Source: Gracilibacillus alcaliphilus (GTDB lineage: Bacteria > Bacillota > Bacilli > Bacillales > Amphibacillaceae). From it: DNA of 64,000 bases. The position numbers and the translations under genes are program-made. How positions within the stretch are numbered: position 1 is the first letter of the stretch; each line of letters opens with the position of its first letter. Positions 54,293-61,983 of the stretch are shown here, piece after piece. The stretch lies in the NCBI RefSeq assembly GCF_016909015.1, contig NZ_JAFBFA010000001.1, positions 248,001 to 312,000 on the forward strand, written 5' to 3'. The notes below the pieces were generated by a model, which saw nothing but the letters and a program-made list of their open reading frames with translations, made no database searches and had not been told where the DNA came from.

Positions 54293-54767
54293 TTGCTGCT
54301 TCTATTCGTTCGCTTGGCAAGTGATCTTTCAAATCTTCATTTAACCAAGCCAGCGTTTTACTGCTTAAATAATCACGCATCTGCTGTTCTGCCTCAAGCA
54401 TGACCTTATTAATTGTACAGATCGAATGTACATCACAGGAATCACATGTCTTATCACGCCGGTAGGCAAAATTCTCTCTGATATTCTTACATTGAAATAT
54501 TGGCTTGTGTCCCTCAATCGCTTGGATCACATCCCAAAAGGAAATATCTTTTGGATTTTTTTGAAGCCGATATCCCCCTTTTACCCCAGGTACCGAACTG
54601 ACAATTCCTGCTTTCGCCAATTTGCCAAATACTTTCGATAGATATGTTTCGGACAGTCCTTGAAACTCAGCTAGCTTTTTTATGCCAATACTGTCCTCTT
54701 CAGGCACATCTATAAGATAAACAAGACTATGCAGTGCATACTCCACCATAACACTATATTTCATCAT
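54276..54767 (-). CDS. Rrf2-family transcriptional regulator
   Basis: 163 residues behind TAGGTGA (a second ATG three bases on is possible). Winged helix with YALHSLVYLIDVP, IGIKKLAEFQGLSETYLSKVF and the wing VSSVPGVKGGYRLQKNP. Cysteines are clustered in CDSCDVHSIC (C-x2-C-x5-C) and one in FQCKNI, so an iron-sulfur cluster is possible, as in IscR and NsrR. It is convergent with nirC and divergent from an AhpD-like gene whose promoter carries twin palindromes, a probable target. NsrR-like control of nirBDC is also possible. Confidence 0.9.
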   Translation of the reverse strand: MMKYSVMVEYALHSLVYLIDVPEEDSIGIKKLAEFQGLSETYLSKVFGKLAKAGIVSSVPGVKGGYRLQKNPKDISFWDVIQAIEGHKPIFQCKNIRENFAYRRDKTCDSCDVHSICTINKVMLEAEQQMRDYLSSKTLAWLNEDLKDHLPSERIEAAKAFFT

Positions 54768-54857
54768 TTCACCTACTTCTAAAACTGAGAGATTGCTTAA
54801 GCGTGTTGCATATACCTGTATAGTAACATATTTCTGAAAAAAGTAAGCAAAATTAAT

Positions 54858-54928
54858 TTGACAAAAGCTAAAAATAAGTCTATATTATAGATAATATTAA
54901 TCGTCGATTAAATTAATCCATGATTAAT
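54858..54928 (+). promoter_or_regulatory. Sigma-A promoter with twin palindromic operators
   Basis: TTGACA (54858-54863) and TATATT (54881-54886) are 17 bp apart. Directly downstream lie TTAATCG-T-CGATTAA (54897-54911) and ATTAATC-CAT-GATTAAT (54912-54928), centres 16 bp apart and sharing the half-site TTAATC. A repressor bound there would cover the transcription start. The divergent Rrf2 regulator is the obvious candidate. Confidence 0.7.
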
Positions 54929-55010
54929 TCGATCTTTAATGTGCGGAGTGAAATCTGCCAGCTTTTTTGAAAACAAAAAGTTGATCTAAATAAAGGAGGA
55001 AGAAACGTAT

Positions 55011-55448
55011 ATGACACAGCGAATGAATTATTTTGAACTTGCACCTGAAGCAGTGAGAATGATGAGGGAGATAGAAAAGTATACGAGAAAAAGCAGTATC
55101 GACAGAACAGTTCAAGAATTAGTGAAAATCCGTGCCTCACAAATAAATGGCTGTGCATTTTGCATCAATATGCACACGGCAGAGGCAAGACAGATCGGCG
55201 TAACCGAACAACGTCTTTATTGTATTAGTGCGTGGAGAGATTGTATGTTTTATTCTGACAAAGAAAAGGCTGCTTTGGAATTAGCCGAACAAATTACGCT
55301 TATCTCAGAAAGCCATGTCTCTGATCATTTATACCAACATGTGCGTCAATATTATACCGAGAAAGAGTATCTGGATTTAATTGTACTGATTAATCAAATT
55401 AACAGCTGGAATCGACTTTCTATTGCGGCAGGAAATATGGCGGAGTAA
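55011..55448 (+). CDS. Carboxymuconolactone decarboxylase family protein (AhpD-like)
   Basis: 145 residues behind AAAGGAGGAAG. The AhpD core is clear: VKIRASQINGCAFCINMHT (CxxC and His) and EARQIGVTEQRLYCISAWRD. Such proteins act as peroxidases or alkylhydroperoxidase partners using the CxxC. The gene has its own regulated promoter and a terminator about 150 bp downstream. Confidence 0.92.
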   Translation: MTQRMNYFELAPEAVRMMREIEKYTRKSSIDRTVQELVKIRASQINGCAFCINMHTAEARQIGVTEQRLYCISAWRDCMFYSDKEKAALELAEQITLISESHVSDHLYQHVRQYYTEKEYLDLIVLINQINSWNRLSIAAGNMAE

Positions 55449-55600
55449 TCAAAAAAGACAACAAGACTTCCTTCAGCAGAATCTTCTGTGTTGAATGAAT
55501 CATAAGTTAAAAAAGGAAACCTAAATATAAATAGTCTAAACGTAAGAAAACTCAGCACATATTTTCGTAGTATCAGCATTTATATTAGTGGCCTATACCG

Positions 55601-55635
55601 ACTTATCGCCAACATTGGCGATAAGTTGAGTTTTT
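55601..55635 (+). terminator. Rho-independent terminator after the AhpD-like gene
   Basis: ACTTATCGCC (55601-55610) and GGCGATAAGT (55617-55626) pair perfectly with a 6-nt loop, followed by TGAGTTTTT. Confidence 0.85.
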
Positions 55636-55671
55636 AAATATATAAGAAAGCATAAAAAATGGGCGTGTAAT

Positions 55672-55860
55672 CGCTCCAGAAATAGGCTCCGCGTTCCATG
55701 GGCTTGCGCTCAGCCTCCTCAGAAAAGAAGAGCCCTTTTCTTGCGGGGTCTTCCCACTGCGCTTCGATGCTCAGGACGTGCAAGTGCAGGCGTTGCGACA
55801 GAACGTCGAGGTTTTTAGTCTGCGATCATCTAGGAGAGTCTCCGCCTATTTCTTCCGCTA
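55672..55860. repeat. GC-rich non-coding element with inverted ends
   Basis: About 190 bp, clearly richer in G and C than its surroundings. AGAAATAGGC at 55678-55687 is inverted as GCCTATTTCT at 55844-55853, and the flanks (CTCCGCG / GTCTCCGC) are alike. It resembles a MITE or a dispersed Bacillaceae repeat that I have seen in similar genomes (memory, not checked). Short frames across it are not credible genes. Confidence 0.5.
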
Positions 55861-56103
55861 GCCATAAGGAAGTGTATGTTCTATTCCAAAAGATAGCGAA
55901 AAAAGGGAAAAGGTTGCAGATGTCAGGGAATCAGTCTATCTATCTTTTGGAAAGAAATAAAAATAATCAATAATAACGAATGCTGCTACAGACAGATTCT
56001 CGACTGGTATCGTATAATGTGAAAATGCAAAAGGAGAGAATTGCATGATCGACCAATCGATAAGACCGCTTTCCCATACCACCTCTAACAAACTAAACAA
56101 TCC

Positions 56104-56901
56104 TCACAGCCCCCAGGACAGGGCTGATATTTTTGGTATGAAACCATATAGCAGGCTGAATACTCCAATACGGGTCCATACAGCTGAAATTTTAATAACA
56201 CCCATGATCAAAATCTGCCAAAATTCACTTCCCCAGTTCCAAGATACAGCACTATAAATAAGGCCTCCGATGACTCCCATCAGAGTAAGCAAAAGGGCTG
56301 AACCACACAATCCAACAAGGGTAAAGCTCATCATATAAGATTTTCTATTCACTTGTTTATCTAGAATAATTTCGTTACGGCCATCCATTTCCTCTTTCTT
56401 CAAGCCATTTAAAGCAATTAATGAATATAGACCAATAAAAAGAGACATGATGTAAATGCCAATGCTGACAAAAAGTAAGCCTAACGGTATCTCAACCATC
56501 CAATTATCTCCCGTGATTTCTGCAAGCAGTGAACTGATTTCTCCAGATATGCTGGGAGATACAGCTGCAAATGCTCCAATGTAAAGAATGACAGTGACAG
56601 CCCATCCGATAAGCATGCCTCGATGGGTTTTCCAAGCTAAGGCAAATGGATTTTTAAATGCAGGGGCAGCTTCTGCTGGACCGGCCTGACCCATGAAAAT
56701 AGCTCCACCGATATCTCTTTTAGTAGAAAAGAAATAAGTCAGAATAAGAGGAAATAGAGAAATTACAAACAAGGGGAATGAACCCAAGAATATTTTCATC
56801 AGCAAATGGAGAGGTATAGTCCATGAAATAGGGGAAAGCCATTTAAGAAAAAGATCACTTCCCGAAAGTTGACCGGACCAAGATATGGTGTTGATATAAC
56901 T
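56104..56901 (-). pseudogene. C-terminal half of an antibiotic-exporter-type ABC permease
   Basis: Open from 56901 (in-frame TAG at 56902-56904) to TGA at 56104. It reads LFLKWLSPISW, then ISLFPLILTYFFSTKRDIGG, a GPAEAAPAFKNPFALAWKTHRG linker (about 22 residues) and further membrane helices to KISALSWGL. This is the second half of COG3559-type exporters (about 530 residues), including the typical Pro/Ala linker. The first half, the C-terminal 30-50 residues and the ATPase gene are missing. No good start signal is seen. The TetR gene facing it may once have controlled it. Confidence 0.65.
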
Positions 56902-57047
56902 CTAATTCATTCCGTATTCTATCAGGGATTTTACAATTCGAGACTAAATAATCTCTATGCCACTTACTTGGTATGGTGCTTATTTTTCGAGGAAATTAGA
57001 TTTGATTGACATAGGAGTGGTAAACAGATAAAATAACATATAACAAA

Positions 57048-57065
57048 TGTTAGTTACCACTAACA
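57048..57065. promoter_or_regulatory. Probable TetR operator, copy 1
   Basis: TGTTAGT and ACTAACA form an inverted repeat with 4 bp between the arms, 21 bp ahead of the TetR start codon. The same arms recur at 58515-58536, with 8 bp between them, in front of the last gene of the group, suggesting autoregulation and control of both units. Confidence 0.6.
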
Positions 57066-57086
57066 ATCATTTAGGGGGCAGATGTA

Positions 57087-57677
57087 ATGCATGAACAGAA
57101 AATAAGCACAGCCGACCGGATTCTTCAAGCAGCTCTTCAGTTGATGAAGGATAAGGGCTTTAATTTAGTTACTATAAAGGAAATAGCTGATGCAGCCAAT
57201 GTAAGTGAAATGACCGTATTTCGTCACTTTGAAACAAAAAAAGGGGTGCTAGAAGCAGCGATTGAAAAAAATAAAGTGGTTCCTAGCTTTAAACATACCT
57301 TTACGAAACATATCACATGGGAACTGGAACAGGATTTGTCACTGATCGCTCATGCCTATCTGGATGTAATGGAAGGAAATGAGTCTATTTGTTTAATTGC
57401 CATTCAAGAACGTTTTACACTGCCGGAATTAGCGGATTTAATTTCTGATCACACAGAACAATTAAAAGTAGCCATTACAGAATATTTTGATCAAATGCAG
57501 GCCAAGGGAAAAATGATGACGTTAGATTCCTATACGCAAGCTTCCATGTTCTTAGCGATGCTGTTTAGTTTTTTTATGTCCACCGCTTTATGGGAAAAGA
57601 GGTTTATCAATATGGCCAAGGAAGAGTTTATAGCAAATAGTGTGAGAACATTTTGCCATGGAATTAAAAAACAGTGA
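57087..57677 (+). CDS. TetR-family transcriptional regulator
   Basis: 196 residues behind AGGGGGC. The DNA-binding N-terminus is ADRILQAALQLMKDKGFNLV, VTIKEIADAANVSEMTVFRHF and ETKKGVLEAAI; the C-terminal ligand domain is helical (SMFLAMLFSFFMSTALW). It leads a group with a DUF6220 protein, a cupredoxin lipoprotein and a NAD(P)-binding protein. Inverted repeats with TGTTAGT arms precede it and the last gene. Confidence 0.93.
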   Translation: MHEQKISTADRILQAALQLMKDKGFNLVTIKEIADAANVSEMTVFRHFETKKGVLEAAIEKNKVVPSFKHTFTKHITWELEQDLSLIAHAYLDVMEGNESICLIAIQERFTLPELADLISDHTEQLKVAITEYFDQMQAKGKMMTLDSYTQASMFLAMLFSFFMSTALWEKRFINMAKEEFIANSVRTFCHGIKKQ

Positions 57678-57691
57678 AAGGAGGTGAGAAA

Positions 57692-58075
57692 TTGTCAAAT
57701 CAAGCTGACAAAATTCAGTATTCCAGACGTTTTTTTCTTATTTTAGCATGGATATTTGCAGTATGTATCACAGTGCAAACCTTTCTTGCTGGTTTGGCTA
57801 TTTTTACAAACCATTCCTATTGGGCATATCACACCACATTCGCTATTTGGTTTCAGTTTATCCCTATCCTCATGTTAGTGCTGGCCTTTATGGGACAGTT
57901 GTCCAAGCGTATACAATGGCAGGTTACAGGGTTATTTCTCCTTATTGTTCCACTTCAGTATGTCAGTGTTCATGTTCCAGGTATAGGTGCTATACACCCG
58001 GTTATTGCGTTGGTTCTCTTTTGGTTGATAGTGATCATCATACAAAAAGTGAGCAGGTTAAACAAGAATGTATAG
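57692..58075 (+). CDS. DUF6220-type membrane protein
   Basis: 127 residues from the TTG at 57692, 7 bp behind AAAGGAGGTGA; a GTG at 57674 overlaps the TetR stop but precedes that site. Four membrane helices. The pattern FLILAWIFAVCITVQTFLAG, an H in AYHTTFAIWFQFIPILML, VPLQYVSVHVPG and IHPVIALVLFWLIVIII fits a small four-helix family I recall as DUF6220; its His residues suggest haem or quinone contact but this is speculation. Confidence 0.75.
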   Translation: MSNQADKIQYSRRFFLILAWIFAVCITVQTFLAGLAIFTNHSYWAYHTTFAIWFQFIPILMLVLAFMGQLSKRIQWQVTGLFLLIVPLQYVSVHVPGIGAIHPVIALVLFWLIVIIIQKVSRLNKNV

Positions 58076-58120
58076 CAGGTTTGCAAAGTCATCATAAAAA
58101 AATGGAGGGAGGGAATGAAG

Positions 58121-58474
58121 ATGCATAAGATACTGGTTACGCTATTATTGCTTGCATTGATGCTAATAGCCTCCTGTGGAAGCGGGAATAATGCAGCCGA
58201 AGAGGAAATAAATGAAGAGACAGAAATCGTAAATATTCAAGCTTCTAATTGGGAATTTGACCAAGAAGCATATACTGTCTCAGCTGGAGAAATAGCCGTT
58301 CATCTCTCTAATGAAGAAGGCTATCATGGTATTGAGGTGGAAGGTACAGATATCTCAATAGATGGAGATGGTTCCATGATTACTACACTAGAAGCTGGTG
58401 AGTATGTGATTAGATGTTCTATCCCTTGTGGGGAAGGTCATAACGATATGACAGCCACCCTAATTGTTCAATAG
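58121..58474 (+). CDS. Cupredoxin lipoprotein with CuA-like motif
   Basis: 117 residues from the ATG at 58121 (7 bp behind GGAGGGAGGG). Signal peptide with lipobox LIASC. The domain matches cytochrome-oxidase-subunit-II-like cupredoxins: the first His in EGYHGIEV and the ligand loop CSIPCGEGHNDM, with both Cys, the Glu, His and Met of a binuclear CuA site. No oxidase gene is nearby and the usual membrane helices are absent, so it is a free copper protein on the cell surface (electron carrier, copper or NO-related role inferred). Confidence 0.88.
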   Translation: MHKILVTLLLLALMLIASCGSGNNAAEEEINEETEIVNIQASNWEFDQEAYTVSAGEIAVHLSNEEGYHGIEVEGTDISIDGDGSMITTLEAGEYVIRCSIPCGEGHNDMTATLIVQ

Positions 58475-58514
58475 CTTCTCTGAAGTTCTGCGCTTGAAAA
58501 ATTCTTGAAATAAA

Positions 58515-58536
58515 TGTTAGTTATCAATAACTAACA
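58515..58536. promoter_or_regulatory. Probable TetR operator, copy 2
   Basis: TGTTAGTTAT and ATAACTAACA pair as perfect 10-bp arms around CA, 16 bp before the next start codon. The outer seven bases are the same as at 57048-57065. Confidence 0.65.
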
Positions 58537-58552
58537 AATAGAGGTGTTGATG

Positions 58553-59197
58553 ATGAAACTAACCGTTTTTGGTGCTAGCGGTGATACAGGAATTCAATTA
58601 GTAGAACAGCTGCTCCTTGATGGACATAAAGTAGTTGCTGTCGTACGCAGCCCGGAAAAATTAAAGGGGAAATTAAAGCTATCTGGTACACAGCTTGAGA
58701 TTAGAAAAGGAGATGTGCTCAATCCGGCTGTCATTCAAAACACCATGACGGAGTCAGATGCGGTGTTTTCTATGTTGGGTGCCAGTCACCAGGAACCAAC
58801 AACCGTCTATTCGCAAGGAATAGAAAACATTATTCATGAAATGCAAACAAGCGGAGTTAACCGACTTATTTGTTTATCTGCAGAAACCCTTAAATCGAAA
58901 CAAGAAGCATCGTTTAAAGACCGACTCATTCTGTCGATACTATGGAAAATATTTTTCAACCTATATGATGATATGCAGCGTATGGAGCAGAAAGTTTATC
59001 AATCAGAAGTCGATTGGACCATTATCCGGCCGCCCAGATTAACAAAAGGTGTAAAAACAGACAAATACAGAATAGGCATAAATCAGCCAATACCTAAAAG
59101 TAAAGGGCGAGTATCACATGCTGATCTGGCTGCATGTGCGATGGATCAATTAGACAATCCCGAATCACAGCATAGTATTGTTTACGTATCTGATTAA
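58553..59197 (+). CDS. NAD(P)-binding oxidoreductase (NmrA/SDR-like)
   Basis: 214 residues from the ATG at 58553, behind AGAGGTG (nearby in-frame GTG, ATG options differ by up to three codons). The Rossmann motif VFGASGDTGIQLVEQLL (GxSGxxG) is followed by VVAVVRSPEKL, a VFSMLGASHQEP segment and RLICLSAETL. It fits the NAD(P)H-binding atypical short-chain dehydrogenases of YwnB/NmrA type, which reduce or sense redox cofactors. A TetR-type operator precedes it. Confidence 0.88.
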   Translation: MKLTVFGASGDTGIQLVEQLLLDGHKVVAVVRSPEKLKGKLKLSGTQLEIRKGDVLNPAVIQNTMTESDAVFSMLGASHQEPTTVYSQGIENIIHEMQTSGVNRLICLSAETLKSKQEASFKDRLILSILWKIFFNLYDDMQRMEQKVYQSEVDWTIIRPPRLTKGVKTDKYRIGINQPIPKSKGRVSHADLAACAMDQLDNPESQHSIVYVSD

Positions 59198-59286
59198 CAA
59201 AATGGAGAGCAGGTCATTTAGTCTGCTGTAATAGAGAATATAAAAAACATTTCTATTGATGGAAGTCTCACAGCAACAGCTTAAAA

Positions 59287-59321
59287 TAGCCTGGCACCGT
59301 AGTTCCAAAGGTGCCAGGCTA
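59287..59321 (+). terminator. Strong hairpin after the oxidoreductase gene
   Basis: TAGCCTGGCACC (59287-59298) and GGTGCCAGGCTA (59310-59321) pair perfectly over 11 nt. The stretch after it (CATATATTTTG) is only partly T-rich. Confidence 0.7.
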
Positions 59322-59735
59322 CATATATTTTGTTTAACGCAACAGAGTTTACCCAAATTAAGCAATGTAAGAGCACAAACAGAAGCTAGATCAGAAGTAA
59401 AAGGTGTATCTTGGCATAGAGGTTGTGCTAGATAGGAGCAGATTTCTGTACACTCCCTGTCCGATCGGCGCAACTTGCCTTTATTGTATATCATCTTCTT
59501 TTAAGCATGCATCATAGCAGTGATTACATGCAATGATACAATTCTGTAAGTCGTTAATAAGCTGTTGATGTTATTCATGTGATAAACCTGGAACTAAAAG
59601 GCGGCTGGGAGTATCTTTATATAAAGGGAACAGAATTGACCGGCGAAGTACAGATAGAAGTAGAATGACTGGCTGAAATAGGCTACTATGTGTATACTAA
59701 CTACTAACTATCTAGATGTTTAAGGGGAGTTCAGT
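59322..59735 (+). other. Gap with a possible gene remnant
   Basis: About 410 bp without a confident gene. From 59561 to the TGA at 59667-59669 a short frame reads DVIHVINLELKGGWEYLYI and KGTELTGEVQIEVE, which looks like the tail of a real beta-rich protein and not random sequence, but its upstream part is missing. ACTAACT occurs twice in direct repeat at 59696-59709, echoing the TetR operator arms. Confidence 0.4.
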
Positions 59736-60707
59736 ATGGCAGACACAAAATCACGAGTAGCTAAGCGAAAGACCAAAAAAAGAAACAAATGGACTATATG
59801 GTTCTTGTTGTTGTTTATCATAGTGGGCGGGATAGGTTCTTATGTATTTTTTCTTGTTCATAAGGCAGAAGATATTGTATCTTCCTCTTATGAAGATGAT
59901 GGCCGGGATCAATCTGCACTAAGAAGTGACAAAGTAGATCCCAATATAGATGATGTGTCGATCTTGTTTATTGGAGTGGATGAAAGTGAGAAGAGAAATA
60001 ATGAATCAAACGGACGTTCCGATGCACTGATCCTTGCTACATTGAATAAAGATGAAAAAAGTGTGAAATTATTAAGCATCCCGCGCGATACCTATGTATT
60101 TATCCCTGAAGTGGGTTATGAATCCAAGATTAACCATGCCCATGCTTGGGGTGGACCAAAGGCCACGATGGAAACAGTAGAGAACTTATTGGATATTCCG
60201 GTTGATTACTTTGTAAAAATCAACTTTGATGCCTTTGTAGGAGTCGTCGACACCTTAGGCGGAATAGAAGTGGAAGTACCTTATGAAATCAGTGAACAAG
60301 ATTCCCGTGATAAAGCAGATGCTATTCATTTAATGCCTGGCAAGCAAGTCCTAAATGGGGAAGAAGCACTGGCACTGGCCAGAACAAGAAAACAAGATAA
60401 TGATATTGAACGCGGGAAAAGACAGCAGGAAATAATGAAGGCAATGATGGATAAGGCAGCTTCCTTTCAGACCGTATTAAAAGTGGATGGACTGATGACA
60501 GCTGTTGGTGAGAATATGACTACCAATATGACTTTTGATGAGATGAAGAGCTTTGTTTCATATGGTATTACTGGTGATATAAATATCGAAACTTATACGT
60601 TGGAAGGAACAGATGTCTGGGGTGAATCTTATTACTATCAACTGGATCCAGCAGATGTAGAAGAGAAAAAAGCACTGCTGCAATCGCATTTAAACTTTAA
60701 CCCATAA
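59736..60707 (+). CDS. LCP-family protein (LytR-CpsA-Psr, TagU-like)
   Basis: 323 residues behind AAGGGGAG. A basic N-terminus, one membrane helix (about 20-45, WFLLLFIIVGGIGSYVFFLV) and an extracytoplasmic LCP domain: SILFIGVDESE, GRSDALILATLN with the metal and phosphate-binding Arg/Asp, SIPRDTYV, KINHAHAWGG, GGIEVEVP and ALALARTRKQDNDIERGKRQ. LCP enzymes attach wall teichoic acids or other glycopolymers to peptidoglycan. Confidence 0.95.
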   Translation: MADTKSRVAKRKTKKRNKWTIWFLLLFIIVGGIGSYVFFLVHKAEDIVSSSYEDDGRDQSALRSDKVDPNIDDVSILFIGVDESEKRNNESNGRSDALILATLNKDEKSVKLLSIPRDTYVFIPEVGYESKINHAHAWGGPKATMETVENLLDIPVDYFVKINFDAFVGVVDTLGGIEVEVPYEISEQDSRDKADAIHLMPGKQVLNGEEALALARTRKQDNDIERGKRQQEIMKAMMDKAASFQTVLKVDGLMTAVGENMTTNMTFDEMKSFVSYGITGDINIETYTLEGTDVWGESYYYQLDPADVEEKKALLQSHLNFNP

Positions 60708-60786
60708 TACAACGTTTGAAAGTTAAACGTAAGTAACTACTGTAGCTGCCACATGATTTTTAATGGGATGTGTGAAAAATTAAGAA

Positions 60787-60817
60787 AAATGTAAGGTCGT
60801 GGAAAGATAAATGTAAG
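60787..60817. promoter_or_regulatory. Direct repeats upstream of the ECF sigma factor gene
   Basis: AAATGTAAG occurs at 60787-60795 and again at 60809-60817, 22 bp apart (two DNA turns). This suggests two bound proteins on one face or overlapping promoters for the sigma gene. No textbook ECF promoter (AAC ... CGTC) is obvious. Confidence 0.4.
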
Positions 60818-60892
60818 ACATAAGAGATAGACTATAGATATAAATGAAAAGGCACTCATCCAAATGAAAAAATATCAGGGAGGAGAAGAACT

Positions 60893-61420
60893 GTGGCAGA
60901 TAGAACTAAATTTGAACGAATAGTAGATAAATTTCAAACGATGATGTATATTACTGCGTTTCAAATGGTGAAGGATAAACAGATTGCAGAGGACATTGTC
61001 CAAGAGACATGGATCAAGGTCTTAAAACAAGGGGAAGAAGCAATTGCCCAGGTGGAAAAGCTTGGCCCATGGCTAAAAACCATTACCACAAGAACAGCTA
61101 TTGATCAACTCCGCAAAGAGAAGCGGTCTTATGTGTATTTGTTTCAAGAAGCCAGCTGGATAGAAGAGATGGCACTTTATGCCAATAATTTTGTGGAAGA
61201 GTGCTTGAATTACTCCTTGCTGTTGGAGGAACTGGAACAGTCTATGAGCAAATATCCGAAATTGCTGCGGGTGTTTCAATTGAAATTCAGGTTAGGTTGC
61301 AATGATCAGCAAATTGCGCAACGTCTGCAGATTAGCAAGGCGGCCGTTAAAACGAGAGTCTTTCGAGTAAGAGAGCTACTTAAACAAACTTATATCACAC
61401 CATGCATATCAACAGCTTAG
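60893..61420 (+). CDS. ECF-type RNA polymerase sigma factor
   Basis: 175 residues, GTG start behind AGGGAGGAG. Region 2: MMYITAFQMVKDKQIAEDIVQETWIKV, with the DQLRKEKRS region 2.4/linker; region 4: LRVFQLKFRLGCNDQQIAQRL and ISKAAVKTRVFRVRELLKQ. Similar in plan to SigX/SigV-type factors for cell-envelope stress. No anti-sigma gene follows; the next gene encodes a small soluble protein after a terminator, so control is by another route or by transcription. An LCP gene lies just upstream. Confidence 0.92.
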   Translation: MADRTKFERIVDKFQTMMYITAFQMVKDKQIAEDIVQETWIKVLKQGEEAIAQVEKLGPWLKTITTRTAIDQLRKEKRSYVYLFQEASWIEEMALYANNFVEECLNYSLLLEELEQSMSKYPKLLRVFQLKFRLGCNDQQIAQRLQISKAAVKTRVFRVRELLKQTYITPCISTA

Positions 61421-61474
61421 CGAGATATAGATGGTACAGTAAGGGAATAATGTAATCATTTTAATACTTTAGAC

Positions 61475-61524
61475 AAGAGCGATCTTCACTGATTAGTGTG
61501 AGGGCCGCTCTTATATTTTTTTTT
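61475..61524 (+). terminator. Rho-independent terminator after the sigma factor gene
   Basis: AAGAGCG (61475-61481) and CGCTCTT (61506-61512), with additional inner pairing around TTCAC/GTGAG, followed by ATATTTTTTTTT. Confidence 0.85.
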
Positions 61525-61651
61525 CGCTGTAATTGTCTATAACCTCCCATTGAGAGGCAGCGATATTCGTTTTAATTTTCTCCTTGACTTGAAATCCATT
61601 TCATCCATTAGAGTAAAAATAAGCTACATTCCAATACAAGGAGGAAAACAA

Positions 61652-61951
61652 ATGAATGGAAGAATGAATCTTTATCAAGGTGAAAAAGTACTGTCGACAT
61701 TAACAGGGTTATTCGAAAGCTTTGATGGCATGCAAACGTTCTATTTTGGAGATTTATTGTTGACTAATAAACGATTGTATGTAAAATGCAATCGATTTAT
61801 AAATACGGAAGAATCGCTGTGGTTTGGAGAAGAAGTGCAAGCTGTAGATCAATCTACATTCATTGTCGGAGAACATAAAATTACGGTAAAATGGACGTAT
61901 AATGGCAATCTGCCTGATTTTATAAAAAAATTTCAAACATTCAATGCTTGA
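61652..61951 (+). CDS. Small hypothetical protein, possible GRAM/PH-like fold
   Basis: 99 residues from the ATG at 61652 behind AAGGAGGAAAA; an upstream open stretch to 61550 has no binding site. No membrane helix. The strand-rich pattern YFGDLLLTNKRLYVKCNRF, TEESLWFGEEVQAVDQSTF and HKITVKWTYNG, ending in a short helix, resembles bacterial PH/GRAM-like domains, in which a LLLTNKRLY-type segment is common. Function unknown. Confidence 0.65.
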   Translation: MNGRMNLYQGEKVLSTLTGLFESFDGMQTFYFGDLLLTNKRLYVKCNRFINTEESLWFGEEVQAVDQSTFIVGEHKITVKWTYNGNLPDFIKKFQTFNA

Positions 61952-61983
61952 TTTCCCTGATGTCCAGATAGAGGAGCGGTGTT

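Noticed and set aside
55698..55973. 91-codon frame across the GC-rich element
   Set aside because: Cys/Ser/Arg-rich content, no ribosome binding site, and it crosses a repeat element.
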